Source: Batillaria attramentaria
Lineage: Eukaryota > Mollusca > Gastropoda > Batillariidae
Assembly (NCBI GenBank): GCA_018292915.2
Contig: JACVVK020000059.1
Location: forward strand, 1,363,501-1,427,500
DNA: 64,000 bases
Direction: 5' to 3'
Shown here: one piece after another, positions 11,965-56,392 of the stretch
How the letters are laid out: each line of letters opens with the position of its first letter
Position numbering within the stretch: the first letter of the stretch is position 1
Notes under the pieces: model-generated
Seen by the model: only the letters and a program-made list of their open reading frames with translations
Databases searched by the model: none
What the model was told of the DNA's origin: nothing
Translations under genes and position numbers: made by a program

Positions 11965-13622
11965 GCACGCACGCACCCACGCACGCACGCACGCACGCAC
12001 GCACGCACACACACACTCTACTTCTCTATGCCTTGCTGTGCTGCATTTGTGAGCACAGATGTGTCGCACGGTTGGCTTTCAAACATTCTAACCTTTCGTT
12101 AATCATGGAGGCCTATATGTCTTTCCCAGGCTGATCCCAGAGTCTCCCCGTTGGCTAGCGTCACGTGGTAGAGAGCAGGAGGCGGTGAAGATCCTGGAGA
12201 AGATCGCCCACGCCAACAACACTCAGCTGCCGGAGGTGGGGGACGCCAAAGAGCTGCTGGAGTCGGAGAAAACCCTTAGTATACGTCACACCTTCCGGTC
12301 ACGTGAGCTGATCGTGCGGCTGCTGATCATTTTCAGTAACATGTGAGTTAACTGTACTTCCGGTGTACATGGACCAGACCTGTTATGGGAGTGACAGTGG
12401 AAGAGTGATAATTATATCATTTCTTCGGGCTAGTGCAGGAGAACAATATGATTTGTTTTCCTTTATCTTTTCGAAATTCCCGACAGTAGTGCAAAAATCT
12501 GATGAGATGGTTGACTGAATTTTCGGCGACCTTTTCTTGGGTGATACCATGTAATGACACCCCACTCATCATTACGTCTTTATTCTTTCCTGTGAGTTGC
12601 TGCTGGCCATAGTGTATTACGGGATGACGCTGAATATCACTAACCTGATGAGAGATTGGTTGGCTGGAGTTTTAACGTCATTTCCTAGGGCAATATCAAG
12701 TAATATCACACTTCTCACTATTCTTTCCTGTAGGTTCCTGCTGGAGATGGTGTATTACGAGATGACGTTAACAATCCTTTGCTAGGGTGATAAAAAGTAA
12801 TAACACCCCACTCCTCATTGTCCTAACATGAAGGTTCCTGCTGGCGATGGTGTATTACGAGATGACGTTAACAATCCTTTGCTAGGGTGATAAAATGTAA
12901 TAACACCCCACTACTCATTGTCCTAACATGAAGGTTCCTGCTGGCCATGGTGTATTACGGGATGACGTTAAACATCACCAACTTGAGTGGGAACGTGTTC
13001 GTCAACTTTGCCATCAGCGCTGCCGTGGAGACCCTGGGCTACGGACTGCCCTACTTCTTCCTGGACCGCCTGGGTCGCAAACCGGTCTACTGCGCCAGTA
13101 TGCTGGCGGCCGGGGTTGCCCTTATCGGCTCCATCATTCCTGTTATGTTGGGAGCGCCGGGTGAGTATTTTTTTTCCCTCGTAGTTTTATTGGCTGTTAG
13201 TGATGTCATGGTCTATTTTAGAGCTAGGAGGAGGGGATGAGACCGTTGCTGGAGGCAGTTTGTGTGTGTGTGTGGGGGGGGGGGGGGGGGGGTGAGGGGG
13301 CGGTGTCTCACTTGTTACATTCCTGACATTCTTTTCGAAAAATTTAAAGTGTTTGCCTCGTTTGAGAAGCTTCACGAGGTGCATCCCGTTGTGCATTTAT
13401 TTTGGCTGAACGGGGCACGGGCAGGGGTGAAGGGGGTGGAGCGGGGAGGGGGGGGGGAGGCGGGGGGGCTCTTTTAACCTGTGGAACTGCCTTTCACGAC
13501 CACTGAAGGCCGCTCGTTCACTTCCAAGTTTAAAAACCAACCTGTACAGATATCTCAAGTCGAAACATTAAAATCTTATCTACATGCTCACAATGGTTTG
13601 GCTTTTTCTGATGTGACTATTG

Positions 13623-13710
<88 letters not shown>

Positions 13711-14665
13711 CATCTACAGATCTGGTGGTCGTTGTGGTGTCCATGGTTGGCCGCTTTTTCGTCTGTGTGTGTTACGTCGTCATCTACCTGTACGGCGCCG
13801 AGTTGTTCCCCACTGTGGTGAGGGCGTCTACCATGGGGGTCGGGGTCACCTTCTCTCGTATCGGCAGTGTCATCTCGCCCTACGTCGCTGACATGGTTAG
13901 TGAAAGGCGCTAGTTCGAACGTTAGTAGGTTTCACTGAAGAAAGGATTTTGGAATTGTTACTTTCGTGATTGAGACCGTCCGCTTGAAATAGTCTCAGTA
14001 ATAATCAGAGCTCTGAGTGCATTACTGCGTGAACGAGAACTGCCACGACCCTGGCGGGAAGACTGCACTTTTCGGCTTGCGTTTAGGCTTCTGTTGGCTC
14101 AGTGCTTGCCTCAGTGAGGTTGTCGCTCAGTGTTTCTGTGTCTAGGTGACACGGTGCCAAACACCACCAAAACAGACATGTCCGAAGATGAGCTTTAAAG
14201 ATACCAAAGCTACCCTGCTTATGCTCACAGATCGTCTTGAGCTGGTTTCGTGGTAGTTCGGGTAACCCATGAGTGATCGGGGAAGTCACATCCTGGATTA
14301 CAGGGCCCGTGTGTAAAACTCGTGGTTAATTTAACCCGCGGCTACGGGTCTAACCCAGACTAGGACAAAAGAAACCCCAAAACAAAATTAAATAAAAAAA
14401 AAGGAAGCGAAGAAAGAAAGACAAAAATCCTTCTATAACGGCATAGGCACTTTGCTGGAATGGACCCGCTTCCTGATTTAAAATTAAAAAGATAAAAAAA
14501 GAAGAAGAAAATTTAACCCTAGAGCTAGTTTAGTTCGAGGTTAGACTCTAGTTTAGATTTCTTAGTTTAGTAGCATAGTATTAGACTTGGACATCACGCA
14601 TTACTTCAGGATCTGTGTTTAATATGTATGGATTTATATGTCTAGATAAATTAATGTAGGGGTGC

Positions 14666-14744
<79 letters not shown>

Positions 14745-15896
14745 CCAGAAGAAAATTTTCTGCCATCGACAGACAATAAAGTTATATTGAATTGAATTGA
14801 ATTGAATTGAACTCCCGAACCCCGACTTTTACATGCAGGCCCACGAGAGGGGCTGCCGTGGCTAGTTTCTTGGTATCTACCATCACACCAGTGAGACACC
14901 TGGACAACGATAGCGTCTGTAACGCTGAGCCAACAAAAGCGTGCTCGATGATGCGGCGTCCATACTGAGCGCTCGAGTTTTGTAACGACAGTCATAGAAT
15001 TTGAATGTTCGACCGCTCATTGTATCGTATAAAGAACTGCACTAATCATCAAGATAGAGTATTTCGAGCGTACAGCGTACTACAGACCCGTTCAGGAGCG
15101 AAACTGTTCCAGCGCATAAGCTGGCTTAGCAAAGATGGAATTATTCCGTTTATAATGAAACTGAAAATGTGATGCAATGAAATACAAGTTTTATTACTTG
15201 CCTATAATAATACCTGCCCCCAGAATAAGACTTGGTGAGATGTCGTAAAGATTTAAGGAAACAATACTAGCCTACTCGAGCGGATAAAATGTCATGTTTA
15301 CCCGATCTGGATTAATGTAAATGAATAAATTAGATTGAAACAACCTTTTCATTAAGGGCTTATGTGTTCCGATGTGAACGGAGCTCAAAACACCCGCACT
15401 TCATCAGAGCAGCAAAATTAATGTAGGTGTTGTCCTGACCATGATCTGTGTCGTCAGGGTATCCTGGTGGGCGGGAGGTTCCAACAGGCTCTGCCTTTGC
15501 TGCTGATGGGGACGCCTGCCTTCCTGGTCGGTCTGCTGTCGCTATGGTTACCAGAGACCAAGGGAACTCGGCTTCCGGACACGATAGAGGACGTGAAAAA
15601 TACGAAAATGTGGGTTTTCTTCTCCTTCTTGGTGATCACGACGTTAATGAATAATTATACAGACGACAACGACGACGACAACGACGACGACGATGATGAT
15701 GATGATGATGATTTGTAGGGTGATTAAGGTAGTTTCATGCTGGAAGTATGTTTACGACGCATTCGTTTGTCGTTTGTCCAACAGGAAAAGGAGATGCGGC
15801 TGCTGCACAGAAAGTCCTCCAAGTCCTGAGGTTCACGAGCTGACTGTAGAGGAACCTAGTGAAGCCAACGGACTAACGAACAGCCCCCAGTGTTGA
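7306..15896 (+). CDS. Gene A: SLC22-family organic ion transporter, 10 coding exons
   Basis: Predicted polytopic plasma-membrane carrier of organic cations, anions or zwitterions. Coding exons: 7306-7448, 7971-8259, 8509-8612, 10246-10400, 10839-11007, 12130-12342, 12934-13160, 13720-13895, 15458-15609, 15785-15896; the sum is 1740 nt, or 579 residues plus TGA, and every junction is GT-AG and keeps frame. Family marks seen: large extracellular loop after TM1 with Cys and N-glycosylation sequons (NETH, NVS, NSS), the loop end CGRWVFD...TISDDFDIVCD, MFS signature SDRFGRK across exons 3/4, PESPRWL at the start of the central loop, DRLGRKP, ELFPTVVR and PETKGT. The length fits the family (about 550). 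Gene B is its tandem copy. A splice acceptor (tttttgcag) sits 5 bases before the ATG, so an upstream non-coding exon is likely. The substrate cannot be told from sequence. Confidence 0.9.
7449..7525. repeat. (GT)n(GCGT)n at gene A exon 1 donor
   Basis: Dinucleotide and GTGC tetranucleotide run starting with the splice donor itself. Confidence 0.95.
7692..7755. repeat. (CA)n microsatellite
   Basis: About 32 units in gene A intron 1. Confidence 0.95.
7971..8259 (+). CDS. Gene A coding exon 2 (extracellular loop)
   Basis: Acceptor ttttctttag, donor gtaagt, 289 nt. Encodes the large extracellular loop from RCAIPG to the conserved CGRWVFD and TISDD, with several Asn-X-Ser/Thr sites. It has the same length as the C and D exons; the B exon is 12 nt shorter. 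Confidence 0.9.
8399..8499. repeat. (TG)n before gene A exon 3
   Basis: About 100 bases, slightly interrupted, ending 10 bases before the exon. Confidence 0.95.
8509..8612 (+). CDS. Gene A coding exon 3 (TM2)
   Basis: 104 nt encoding FDIVCDRSW...ELGTSAGC...IFSDR. The acceptor (cctgtacag) lies about 10 bases after a long (TG)n tract. Confidence 0.9.
9046..9455 (-). mobile_element. Second SINE family with (AAT)n tail
   Basis: Minus-strand head has A box GTGGTCTAGTGGTTAAGAG and B box GGGGTTCGAGTCCC. The body ends with GCGCTTTGAGCCGATTCATG, AAGCGCCTATATAAT and (ATT)n. Confidence 0.65.
9819..9994 (-). mobile_element. tRNA-Arg-like SINE
   Basis: Full-length reverse copy, GGGTGGG tail to CCCCGGCTCCCC head, with an intact B box GATCGAACTCACGACC (reverse). 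Confidence 0.8.
10246..10400 (+). CDS. Gene A coding exon 4 (TM3-TM4)
   Basis: 155 nt, beginning FGRKIAFYVGG to complete the MFS loop 2-3 signature, then LCRFIMGVARMAVFVNALVIG. The donor is gtaagg, with a poly-A run and a (CA)n tract just downstream. Confidence 0.9.
10440..10518. repeat. (CA)n after gene A exon 4
   Basis: About 38 units, 40 bases after the donor. Confidence 0.95.
10839..11007 (+). CDS. Gene A coding exon 5 (TM5-TM6)
   Basis: 169 nt encoding AMEIVGPSKRVLIG...MWCLGEF...RNWRWLEIALS...YWW. It is almost identical to gene B exon 5 (about 3 differences), and the similarity continues into the intron for about 110 bases. Confidence 0.92.
11405..11580 (+). mobile_element. LINE 3' end fragment in gene A intron 5
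   Basis: Encodes a WNSLPLCLR-like then FESKLKTYLFRAAYD end with TGA, followed by GCAGCACAGCACGGC and a long (TG)n tract. Confidence 0.55.
11584..12016. repeat. (TG)n, (TA)n and (CA)n(GCAC)n cluster in gene A intron 5
   Basis: (TG)n at 11584-11656, (TA)n at 11734-11812 and (CA)n with (GCAC)n at 11903-12016; the TG and CA tracts could pair as a large hairpin in the transcript. Confidence 0.9.
12130..12342 (+). CDS. Gene A coding exon 6 (central cytosolic loop)
   Basis: 213 nt, acceptor tctttcccag, donor gtgagt. Encodes LIPESPRWLASRGR followed by EAVKILEKIA, the hallmark intracellular loop between TM6 and TM7. Confidence 0.93.
12597..12933 (+). repeat. Array of partial exon-7 copies in gene A intron 6
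   Basis: Starts of GTTCCTGCTGGMRATGGTGT at 12734, 12834 and then true exon 7 at 12934 give an exact 100-base period; an older, longer copy is at 12597. Each copy has acceptor ACATGAAG and the codons for VYYxMT, then leaves the exon and meets TAG (ATCCTTTGCTAG). Confidence 0.85.
12934..13160 (+). CDS. Gene A coding exon 7 (TM7-TM9)
   Basis: 227 nt encoding FLLAMVYYGMTLNITNL...DRLGRKPVY...VMLGAP, donor gtgagt. Two or three partial copies of its first 40-60 bases, each with an acceptor, lie directly upstream. Only this copy continues in frame. Confidence 0.9.
13478..13562 (+). mobile_element. LINE C-terminal scrap in gene A intron 7
   Basis: Reads WNCLSRPLKAARS and FKNQPVQI-like sequence just before the (GT)n that precedes exon 8. 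The same scrap sits at the homologous place in gene B, so it predates their duplication. Confidence 0.4.
13624..13709. repeat. (GT)n before gene A exon 8
   Basis: About 43 units ending 10 bases before the exon. Confidence 0.95.
13720..13895 (+). CDS. Gene A coding exon 8 (TM10-TM11)
   Basis: 176 nt encoding DLVVVVVSMVGRFFV...YLYGAELFPTVVRAS...SRIGSVISPYVADM. ELFPTVVR is the conserved SLC22 motif. The acceptor lies about 10 bases after an 85-base (GT)n tract; donor gttagt. Confidence 0.92.
14303..14842. mobile_element. Copy of the GGGCCCG MITE interrupted by a retroelement
   Basis: The left end GGGCCCGTGTGTAAAACTCG and the right end CTTTTACATGCAGGCCC match the family. Between them are A-rich DNA, (GT)n and an AATAAAGTTATA(TTGAA)n tail of another element. 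In gene A intron 8. Confidence 0.6.
14870..15155 (+). repeat. Dispersed repeat, copy 1
   Basis: Shares GAATTTGAATGTTCG, AGAGTATTTCGAGCGTACAG and GGCTTAGCAAAGATGGAATT with 49018-49322 over about 290 bases. Confidence 0.6.
15458..15609 (+). CDS. Gene A coding exon 9 (TM12 and tail)
   Basis: 152 nt encoding GILVGGRFQQALPLLLMGTP...LWLPETKGTRLPDTIEDV. The donor is gtgggt. Reading through it stays open to a TAG at 15716-15718 and would add an Asp-rich tail. Confidence 0.9.
15660..15715 (+). repeat. (GAC/GAT)n array in gene A intron 9
   Basis: Encodes Asp repeats if intron 9 is retained. A counterpart at 30006-30110 in gene B is out of reach behind an earlier stop. Confidence 0.85.
15785..15896 (+). 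CDS. Gene A coding exon 10 (C-terminal tail)
   Basis: 112 nt after acceptor ttgtccaacag. Encodes a Cys-containing cytosolic tail (MKRRCGCCTESPP) ending NSPQC and TGA at 15894-15896. It is well matched by gene B. Confidence 0.85.
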
Positions 15897-16657
15897 ATAC
15901 AACGAACATCCTCAAGCAGTTAACAGAAGTCTGGTTCAGGGATTCGAGTTGCTCATGTCACGAAACTCCTCATGTACATGTAGAAGACAATCTTTAACTG
16001 GACCAGTGGATTTACTCACCCTGGGCCATGATATGTAACTAGTGTTTCGCTGGTATCAGCAAGTATGCCAAGGCGCCATGGCCATCTGGACAGTAGGTCT
16101 GTTGAGACTAGGAGACATACTCAATAACCGTTAGTGGTTGTGTCTGGTCCACCTGCGGGCACGAACGTTTTGTTCTAGGGTCGGGTTATGACAGATGGCT
16201 TCCATGCTGTAATGACTGCCGAACAAACGTCGTCGTCGTTGTCGTTGTTGTTGTTGTGGTGGTGGTGGTGGTGATGGTGGTGGTGGTTGTTATTGTGGTT
16301 GTGGTGGTGGTGGTTGTTGTTTTGTTGCTGGGTGCGGGTTGTACTTATGGCGTACATATTTTTGTGAGTATATCTTAGCCATTTTTTTACATACGAAAAT
16401 ATCTCTTTTTTTCCTTCTTTTTTTTCACAGGAGGATGCTTCATCACATTATATTAAGGTTGAGGATCTGTGTACCCTTCACGTATATTCAATATTTTCAT
16501 CTATTATTCAGTCTTCTAAAAGTAAACGTTAAATACATCACAAAACTTATACATGTACCGCGAGCTGATTACCTCTTGCGAGAAAACAACGTCAAAGAAT
16601 GGGGTGCGGTTGAAAAATTGTTCCAACGGCGCCAATTGTGGAGAATGAACTACACGC

Positions 16658-16740
<83 letters not shown>

Positions 16741-16840
16741 AATAGTGTTTCGTAGAAAACAGATAGGCGCTATATGAACTGTATTCATTATTATTATTAT
16801 TTTATGTCATGTGTGTGTGTGTTGTGTGCGTGTGTGTTGG
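15897..16840 (+). other. Gene A 3' region
   Basis: Likely 3' UTR and intergenic DNA. A (GGT)n stretch is at 16256-16320 and a (GT)n tract at 16661-16734. No canonical AATAAA was found soon after the stop, and no other gene is seen. Confidence 0.4.
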
Positions 16841-16844
16841 GGCG

Positions 16845-16983
16845 TGGGTGGGTGGGTGGGTGGGTGGGTGTTTGGGGGTTTAACGTCCTTTTCCACGACA
16901 TACGGGTGATATCAAAGACGGGGCAACGATGAAAAAGCCAGCACAAATATTTGGCCCCAGCCGGGATACGAACTCACGACCGA
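16845..16983 (-). mobile_element. tRNA-Arg-like SINE, 5' truncated
   Basis: Body and B-box region are present; the A box and anticodon part are missing. Between genes A and B. Confidence 0.7.
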
Positions 16984-17442
16984 CGAGCTAGGGGCGAAAA
17001 TACTAGTTTTCAGTCTCAGTCTGACTGCGGCATTGAAATTATCGCGGTTAATAATTCATAAACCTATGCCCTAGTTTTATACATGATTATAATTATTATT
17101 CCATTGCAAACATGATTATGACACGTTGGTAAAGAATTACTATGAACGGGATGCAGCCGCTTGAAGTTTTTAAGAGCGGAATGGGAGGGGGTCCATTACT
17201 TGGGGAGTCACCGGCCGTTCGGTTAATGTGTAGGAATTTCTTTTTGTGTGTGTAATCGGTTGGGCCACGTGTGGCTTAATAGGCTGGATCACTACTCTCT
17301 CACAACTCACACGGCGATTGCGGTGGCAAGACTTCTTGTATATAACATCTGCCCTTTAGGACTGCGTGTATCACACTTGTGTCGGAAACCTTCAACTTCT
17401 ACTAACCAACTTCAGCTGGTATTGCGTGTGCTTCCAGCAGCC

Positions 17443-30279
<12,837 letters not shown>

Positions 30280-30624
30280 AGAACTGATCAACAGCAATGA
30301 ACCATAGTCTGATTACGAGTGTCGACCTACTCGTGTTACGAAACTGTCTCCTCATATGAATAATTACGTGCTTGGTTTAGGTAGTCCCGGTGGCCCAATG
30401 GATTTACTCACCCAGGGCCGTGACATATCTTACTAACATTATTTTTACAGATGCCGGCAACTGTGCGTGGTCGTCAGTTGTCACGTACATGGGTCTTCAG
30501 CAAAATGGGCGGGCGTTTTTTCCGGTGCTACTCCGAGTCAGAAATTTATACCAAGACTGATCTCAGTGAAGCTGTCAGCAGTAGCACGTGTGTTTCTCCA
30601 GTGGGAACAGCCCTATGGTCATCG

Positions 30625-30710
30625 CACTGCTGTGTCAGCGCACCGTTGTGTCAAAGCACCGCTGTGTCAAAGCAGAGATGTGTCAAGGCACCTCAGTGTC
30701 AACGAGCACC
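30625..30710 (+). repeat. Imperfect 16-base repeats downstream of gene B
   Basis: About five units like TGTGTCAAAGCACCGC. They could lie in the gene B 3' UTR, before the AATAAA at 30758. Confidence 0.5.
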
Positions 30711-32509
30711 TATCTCCATCTATTGTGCTCGCACGTCCCTTGTGTGTGAGTGTGGTTAATAAAAAGCTCACAAAGTGCTTTTTTTGTTAGTCAGGATTAG
30801 CTCGTTTTCCCCTCTATTTTGGTTATTTTATTCCTAGTGCTATTTCTATTCGTAAAGTGAGCCCCAGACAGCATAGCAGCCGTACACGAGATTATATTTT
30901 TCTCCGAATCTGTGCCATAATCAATCGCAATTCATTTATTTTGTTGATTTGTGTCATGATTTACTGAGTGATTACTGTGATTTCCCCTTTTTGTTTGTTA
31001 TAAGATTTTTGTAATAATCACTATGTTTGAACGTTCCTCTTCTCTCCGTTATTGATAGCGTGTGTTAGGGAGTGATTGTGTGAGTGAAGTGAGAGCGTGC
31101 TAAAGCAAGCGTGATTCACAATTTCCAAGAGCTTGCACAGGCTTTGTCCTTCATTGCAGACTCGCAGACACACACCAGACAGTCACTGCCCCTTTACATA
31201 CGCTAACTGAAATCATGCACACCTTTTATTAATGTAACCTACACACGACGACACCTTCCCTCCCGGCGTTACAGTAGTACAGGAAGCAGAGGTGTGACTG
31301 TTCCTAAATGTACAATAAACATGGAGATGGACACATTTTGTGATCACGGAACACGTGAGAAAAAATCATCCCATGAACTTTTCATGGCATCATTCTGTAA
31401 TAAACGAACGAACGAACGATTGAACAAATGAACGAGCTTTATTTTACAACGGCGTAGGGTTTGAGAAGAAATGTTGCGCTTTTTAAAACGTTGACAAACA
31501 AACAATTTTTTTTTTTTAAATCGTGAAGTATATACAGAGTGCAATACCCTAAACAGCCATAGTCGTGCCTGATCATAATTGTACATGTGCAGTAAAATAC
31601 AATCCAAAGGATAATATCGAAGAGAAGTATAGGATCACTTCCATTACCTTTTATTTAAAGTCTGAATACATTTGCCAGGCATACAACAACTGTGTAGGAA
31701 ACTTTTCATCGAATGAACTTTATCCGTGCATCAGAATCCGTCACTTGCGACACAGTTTAGCATCTGAAACCATTGTGGTGACTAGGGTTGGTTATAATCT
31801 CTTAAAAGTCCATGCAAGAATCGCGTTTTTAGTTGGAATCTTCATATTACTAGGACCCACTTTCAGCCACTATTATGCAGTCTGCAGCGGGCCAAGATGA
31901 GAAGGCCCACGCCTTGTGTAACAGGGGCTTAAAGTGCCTGCTACTTGTGTGCAAGGCTCTTCTTTTTTAATAATAATGATAATAATAATAATTTGTCTGG
32001 CGCCCAACCTCCTGCTGGAGCTGTGGGCGCCTCACAATAGTGGAGTGGCAATACATACACATTACATACACATGAAATACACGTCACATACACGTTACAT
32101 ACACACAGCTATAATACATCCTGACACGACATCGTAAAATGACAATGATGGTGACAGTGATGGTAGAGAAGTTAGTCTGTATCAGCGATGGTCGGGCTTG
32201 GGTTCTTAAGAGTTATCCACGGTTTTCGGAGTTACGGAATATGTGACGTAAAGACACACTTTGACCGTAGGGTCATGTTTGCTGTTTATTTGGAAAACCC
32301 CCTTTGGTGAGAGTGCTAATTTGTAATGAGTTTCATTGTCATGAAAAAGCGCGATTTTCGTGATTTTTGTATTTTGTAGGCCAAGGTGCATGGCAACGGG
32401 CCGCAATAAGAGGCAAGCTACCAGTGGTGAAGTTGGGACTTTGTGCGCTGGAGAGTGCAACGAAATGCAACCGTATTTGTCGGTGCAAGTAAATTTAGCA
32501 AATCCGTTT

Positions 32510-32575
32510 TAATTTGTTTGTTTGTTTGTTTGTTTGTTTGTTTGTTTGTTTGTTTGTTTGTTTGTTTGTTTGTTT
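32510..32575. repeat. (TTTG)n microsatellite
   Basis: About 15 units; similar (CAAA)n runs occur at 5785-5840 and 49348-49384. Confidence 0.9.
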
Positions 32576-32879
32576 TGTAATCAGCAACTCAAGCTGTTTC
32601 CTTGAGAGTCAGGTCTTGCTTCGTGGTTCTTTTCAACCACAGTCAGTTCCTGAACGTCACGAGGACTCCGTGTACAGCCGAAACATTTCCTTTTCCTGAA
32701 ACGGCAAAACATGTCACATATCAGTTATTGCCAGAAAACATGCTGACTAAGTCAGACCACAGACATACATAACATTTTGTCTGGTGGGACATAAAGTTTT
32801 GAAGTGTTGATCGAAATAGGCACTATGAGCTACGGGGTACGGTTATTAAGCACAATTCACGTATTTACTCATGCGCGCG

Positions 32880-32951
<72 letters not shown>

Positions 32952-33030
32952 CGTGTGTGTGTGTGAAAACAGAAATTCGGCTGCAACATATAACCTACTA
33001 TGGACGAAATGTCGCTCGAAGGAAATGCAT

Positions 33031-33191
33031 GTTTAGGAGTTTAACGTCCGTATCCACCGCGTGTGGGTGATATCAAAGACGGGGCAACGAGAGAAAAACC
33101 AGCACAAATATTTGGCCCCAGCCGGGATTCGAAATCACGACCCAATCATTGAAAGTTCAACACTCTACCGTTTGTCTATCCCGGCTCCCCC
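33031..33191 (-). mobile_element. tRNA-Arg-like SINE
   Basis: Reverse copy lacking the (GGGT)n tail; moderately diverged in the A-box region. Confidence 0.7.
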
Positions 33192-33253
33192 ACCGGGAAC
33201 GAAATTTGGTCGACCAAACCTTGGCGACGAAATGTCGCACCCATTAGCGAGTT

Positions 33254-33331
33254 TTAACTCTTTGACGACGAAGCACAATTTCCTATAGGAAATCGCGTGT
33301 TAGAAATTGTGCTTCGTCGTCAAAGAGTTAA
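33254..33331. mobile_element. 78-bp palindromic TTAA element
   Basis: TTAACTCTTTGACGACGAAG... and its inverse make two 31-base arms around a 16-base loop. TTAA at each end suggests a minimal piggyBac-type MITE. Confidence 0.55.
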
Positions 33332-33339
33332 ACGTTTCG

Positions 33340-33665
33340 GCCAAACCGAGCGGTTCACACTGCCCCAAGAGTAGTCTTAAACCTCTGTCACAGGTGACGA
33401 TTTTGCACGCATACCAGCGGTAAAATACGCTCCCAGCCAATGAAATCCGCTTGCAAAGGGCACTGCTCAAGGTCGCCGATGCCACACTTGTGGACAGAAC
33501 ACGGTCCTATTTTTTCCTCGCCACGCCAGCCAGTCGCCGCCCGTGCGCTTTGTGTATTGTCCAGCGCCAGGCCGGCAGCGCAATCCGCCCAGTGCACGCT
33601 GGTATCGTATGAACAGAAAATCCACTCGGCGAGAGTGCGAGTTCGCTGGAGGCACTCAGTAAGAA
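33340..33665 (+). repeat. Dispersed repeat family, copy 1
   Basis: Shares ACAGAACACGGTCCTATTT, GCGCCAGGCCGGCAGCGCA and ACAGAAAATCCACTCGGCGA with 49650-49995 and partly 49436-49560. Confidence 0.6.
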
Positions 33666-33846
33666 GCAAAGGCCTTGAACAACCCTCTTTGAAAAATTTG
33701 GACTATCCCACGAGAAGTCAAATTCATCGTGTCAGACCCATTGTTCCAAATAACGAATTCGTCTTCATTCTCTGTTGGATTAACATCAATATCACCTATT
33801 ACCACTAAGTTCTGTTTCCCACTAACTGTATACTAAACACACACAC

Positions 33847-33904
<58 letters not shown>

Positions 33905-34178
33905 AGCTATCGGCCCAGTGTGAACGCAGCAGCCGTCTTGAAAGTTAGTTCCGAAAAAAAAATTGTATTCGTGTGATGTCAGACGTTAGTCTGTGGGATT
34001 TTTGGTTGTTGTTGTTGTTGTTGTTGTTGTTGCTGTTGTTGTTGTTGTTGTTGTTGTTTTAAAAATCCAAACAGAAACGTTCACGTATTTTGTCTCGCGT
34101 TGTTGTTGTTGTTGTTGATGTTGTATAATTGGTTGTTTTAAAAATCATACTATCCCAACGATAACATTTCAAGGAAAC

Positions 34179-55520
<21,342 letters not shown>

Positions 55521-55783
55521 GCTGTTTGAAACAACAGGAGACTGGTTATGTCAAATATGCACACGTCCGTGTGCACACTAGAAAGCCGGCAGCACGTATG
55601 GCTTACCGCACCTCAGCGCATTTTAAAGGTCTGCAATCTCAACAAAAAGCCGCAAACATAGGAGTTTTTTTTACATAAAACCCGGAAGATCAAGAGGGCT
55701 GGTGAAAAGTGGACTTGAATACGGTGGATGGTACTTAGTAGTAGAGGTAGGAGTCTGAATGATCGTGGTACAAACAGCTTACA

Positions 55784-55880
55784 TGATTAGTTTGAGTGGT
55801 TTACCACGAAAGAAATCACGAGATTTTTCAGTTCTTTGCCGTAGCCACCGAGCCTTCGGTAAACCACTCGAACTGATCAC
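55784..55880. repeat. 97-bp inverted repeat
   Basis: TGATTAGTTTGAGTGGTTTACC at the left is inverse to the 22 bases ending 55879. A relative of the left half is at 34778-34815. Likely a tiny MITE upstream of gene C. Confidence 0.5.
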
Positions 55881-56392
55881 GAAAGCTCTATACAGAGTTC
55901 TCACTGTAATGAGACGAACTTACTTACATCCCAAAGGAGTTACTCCGGAGTACAAATATCTTACTCCCGAGTAAACCTTCCATAAAATGTCCTACCACAG
56001 ACGTACTTTCTGGCCACGACAGATCTACTCCCGTGAAAATGTGACGAAAGCTTCCGACCTTACCTTCAGCTGCTGGCTTGGCTAGCGAAACGCTCGACGA
56101 ATGTGCTGAACGGTAATGTGAGGTGACGCCTCCTGTCATTAGCACGTCATTAGGCAATCGATGCTATCAGTATTTATGCACACTTTGTACTTATTATAGA
56201 GGGGTTTCACATATCAAAACCAGGAAAAGCTTTGCGACTGGTGCAACATTGTGCAAATATCATCTCATCGCGACTGGGCGTTTGATGAGAAACAATGTCT
56301 GCAATAAACAACATCTGTCACATAGACTTTTTCTTCCTCCAGTTTAGGCGGCTGCAATGAATCATCAGTGTCGTTTAGTTTTGGCGACATGA

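Larger units (their letters stand above)
30280..33030. other. Intergenic DNA between genes B and C
   Basis: Holds the possible gene B 3' UTR, a reverse LINE tail (31400-31560, CTTTATTTTACAACGG), an (AAT)n-headed GGCGCC box at 31965-32040, (TTTG)n and (GT)n. No gene recognised. Confidence 0.4.

Noticed and set aside
11557..12069. 170-codon open frame
   Set aside because: Only translates TG, TA and CA microsatellites; no domain.
12597..12660. A true alternative exon 7 of gene A
   Set aside because: It keeps about 15 codons of exon 7 but then loses the frame, has no good donor, and lacks the rest of TM7-TM9. Kept as a decoy copy.
30451..30759. 102-codon open frame downstream of gene B
   Set aside because: No recognised family; covers 16-base repeats and lies where a 3' UTR is expected.
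33440..33808. 122-codon open frame
   Set aside because: Overlaps a dispersed repeat that also occurs at 49436-49995 without a conserved frame.
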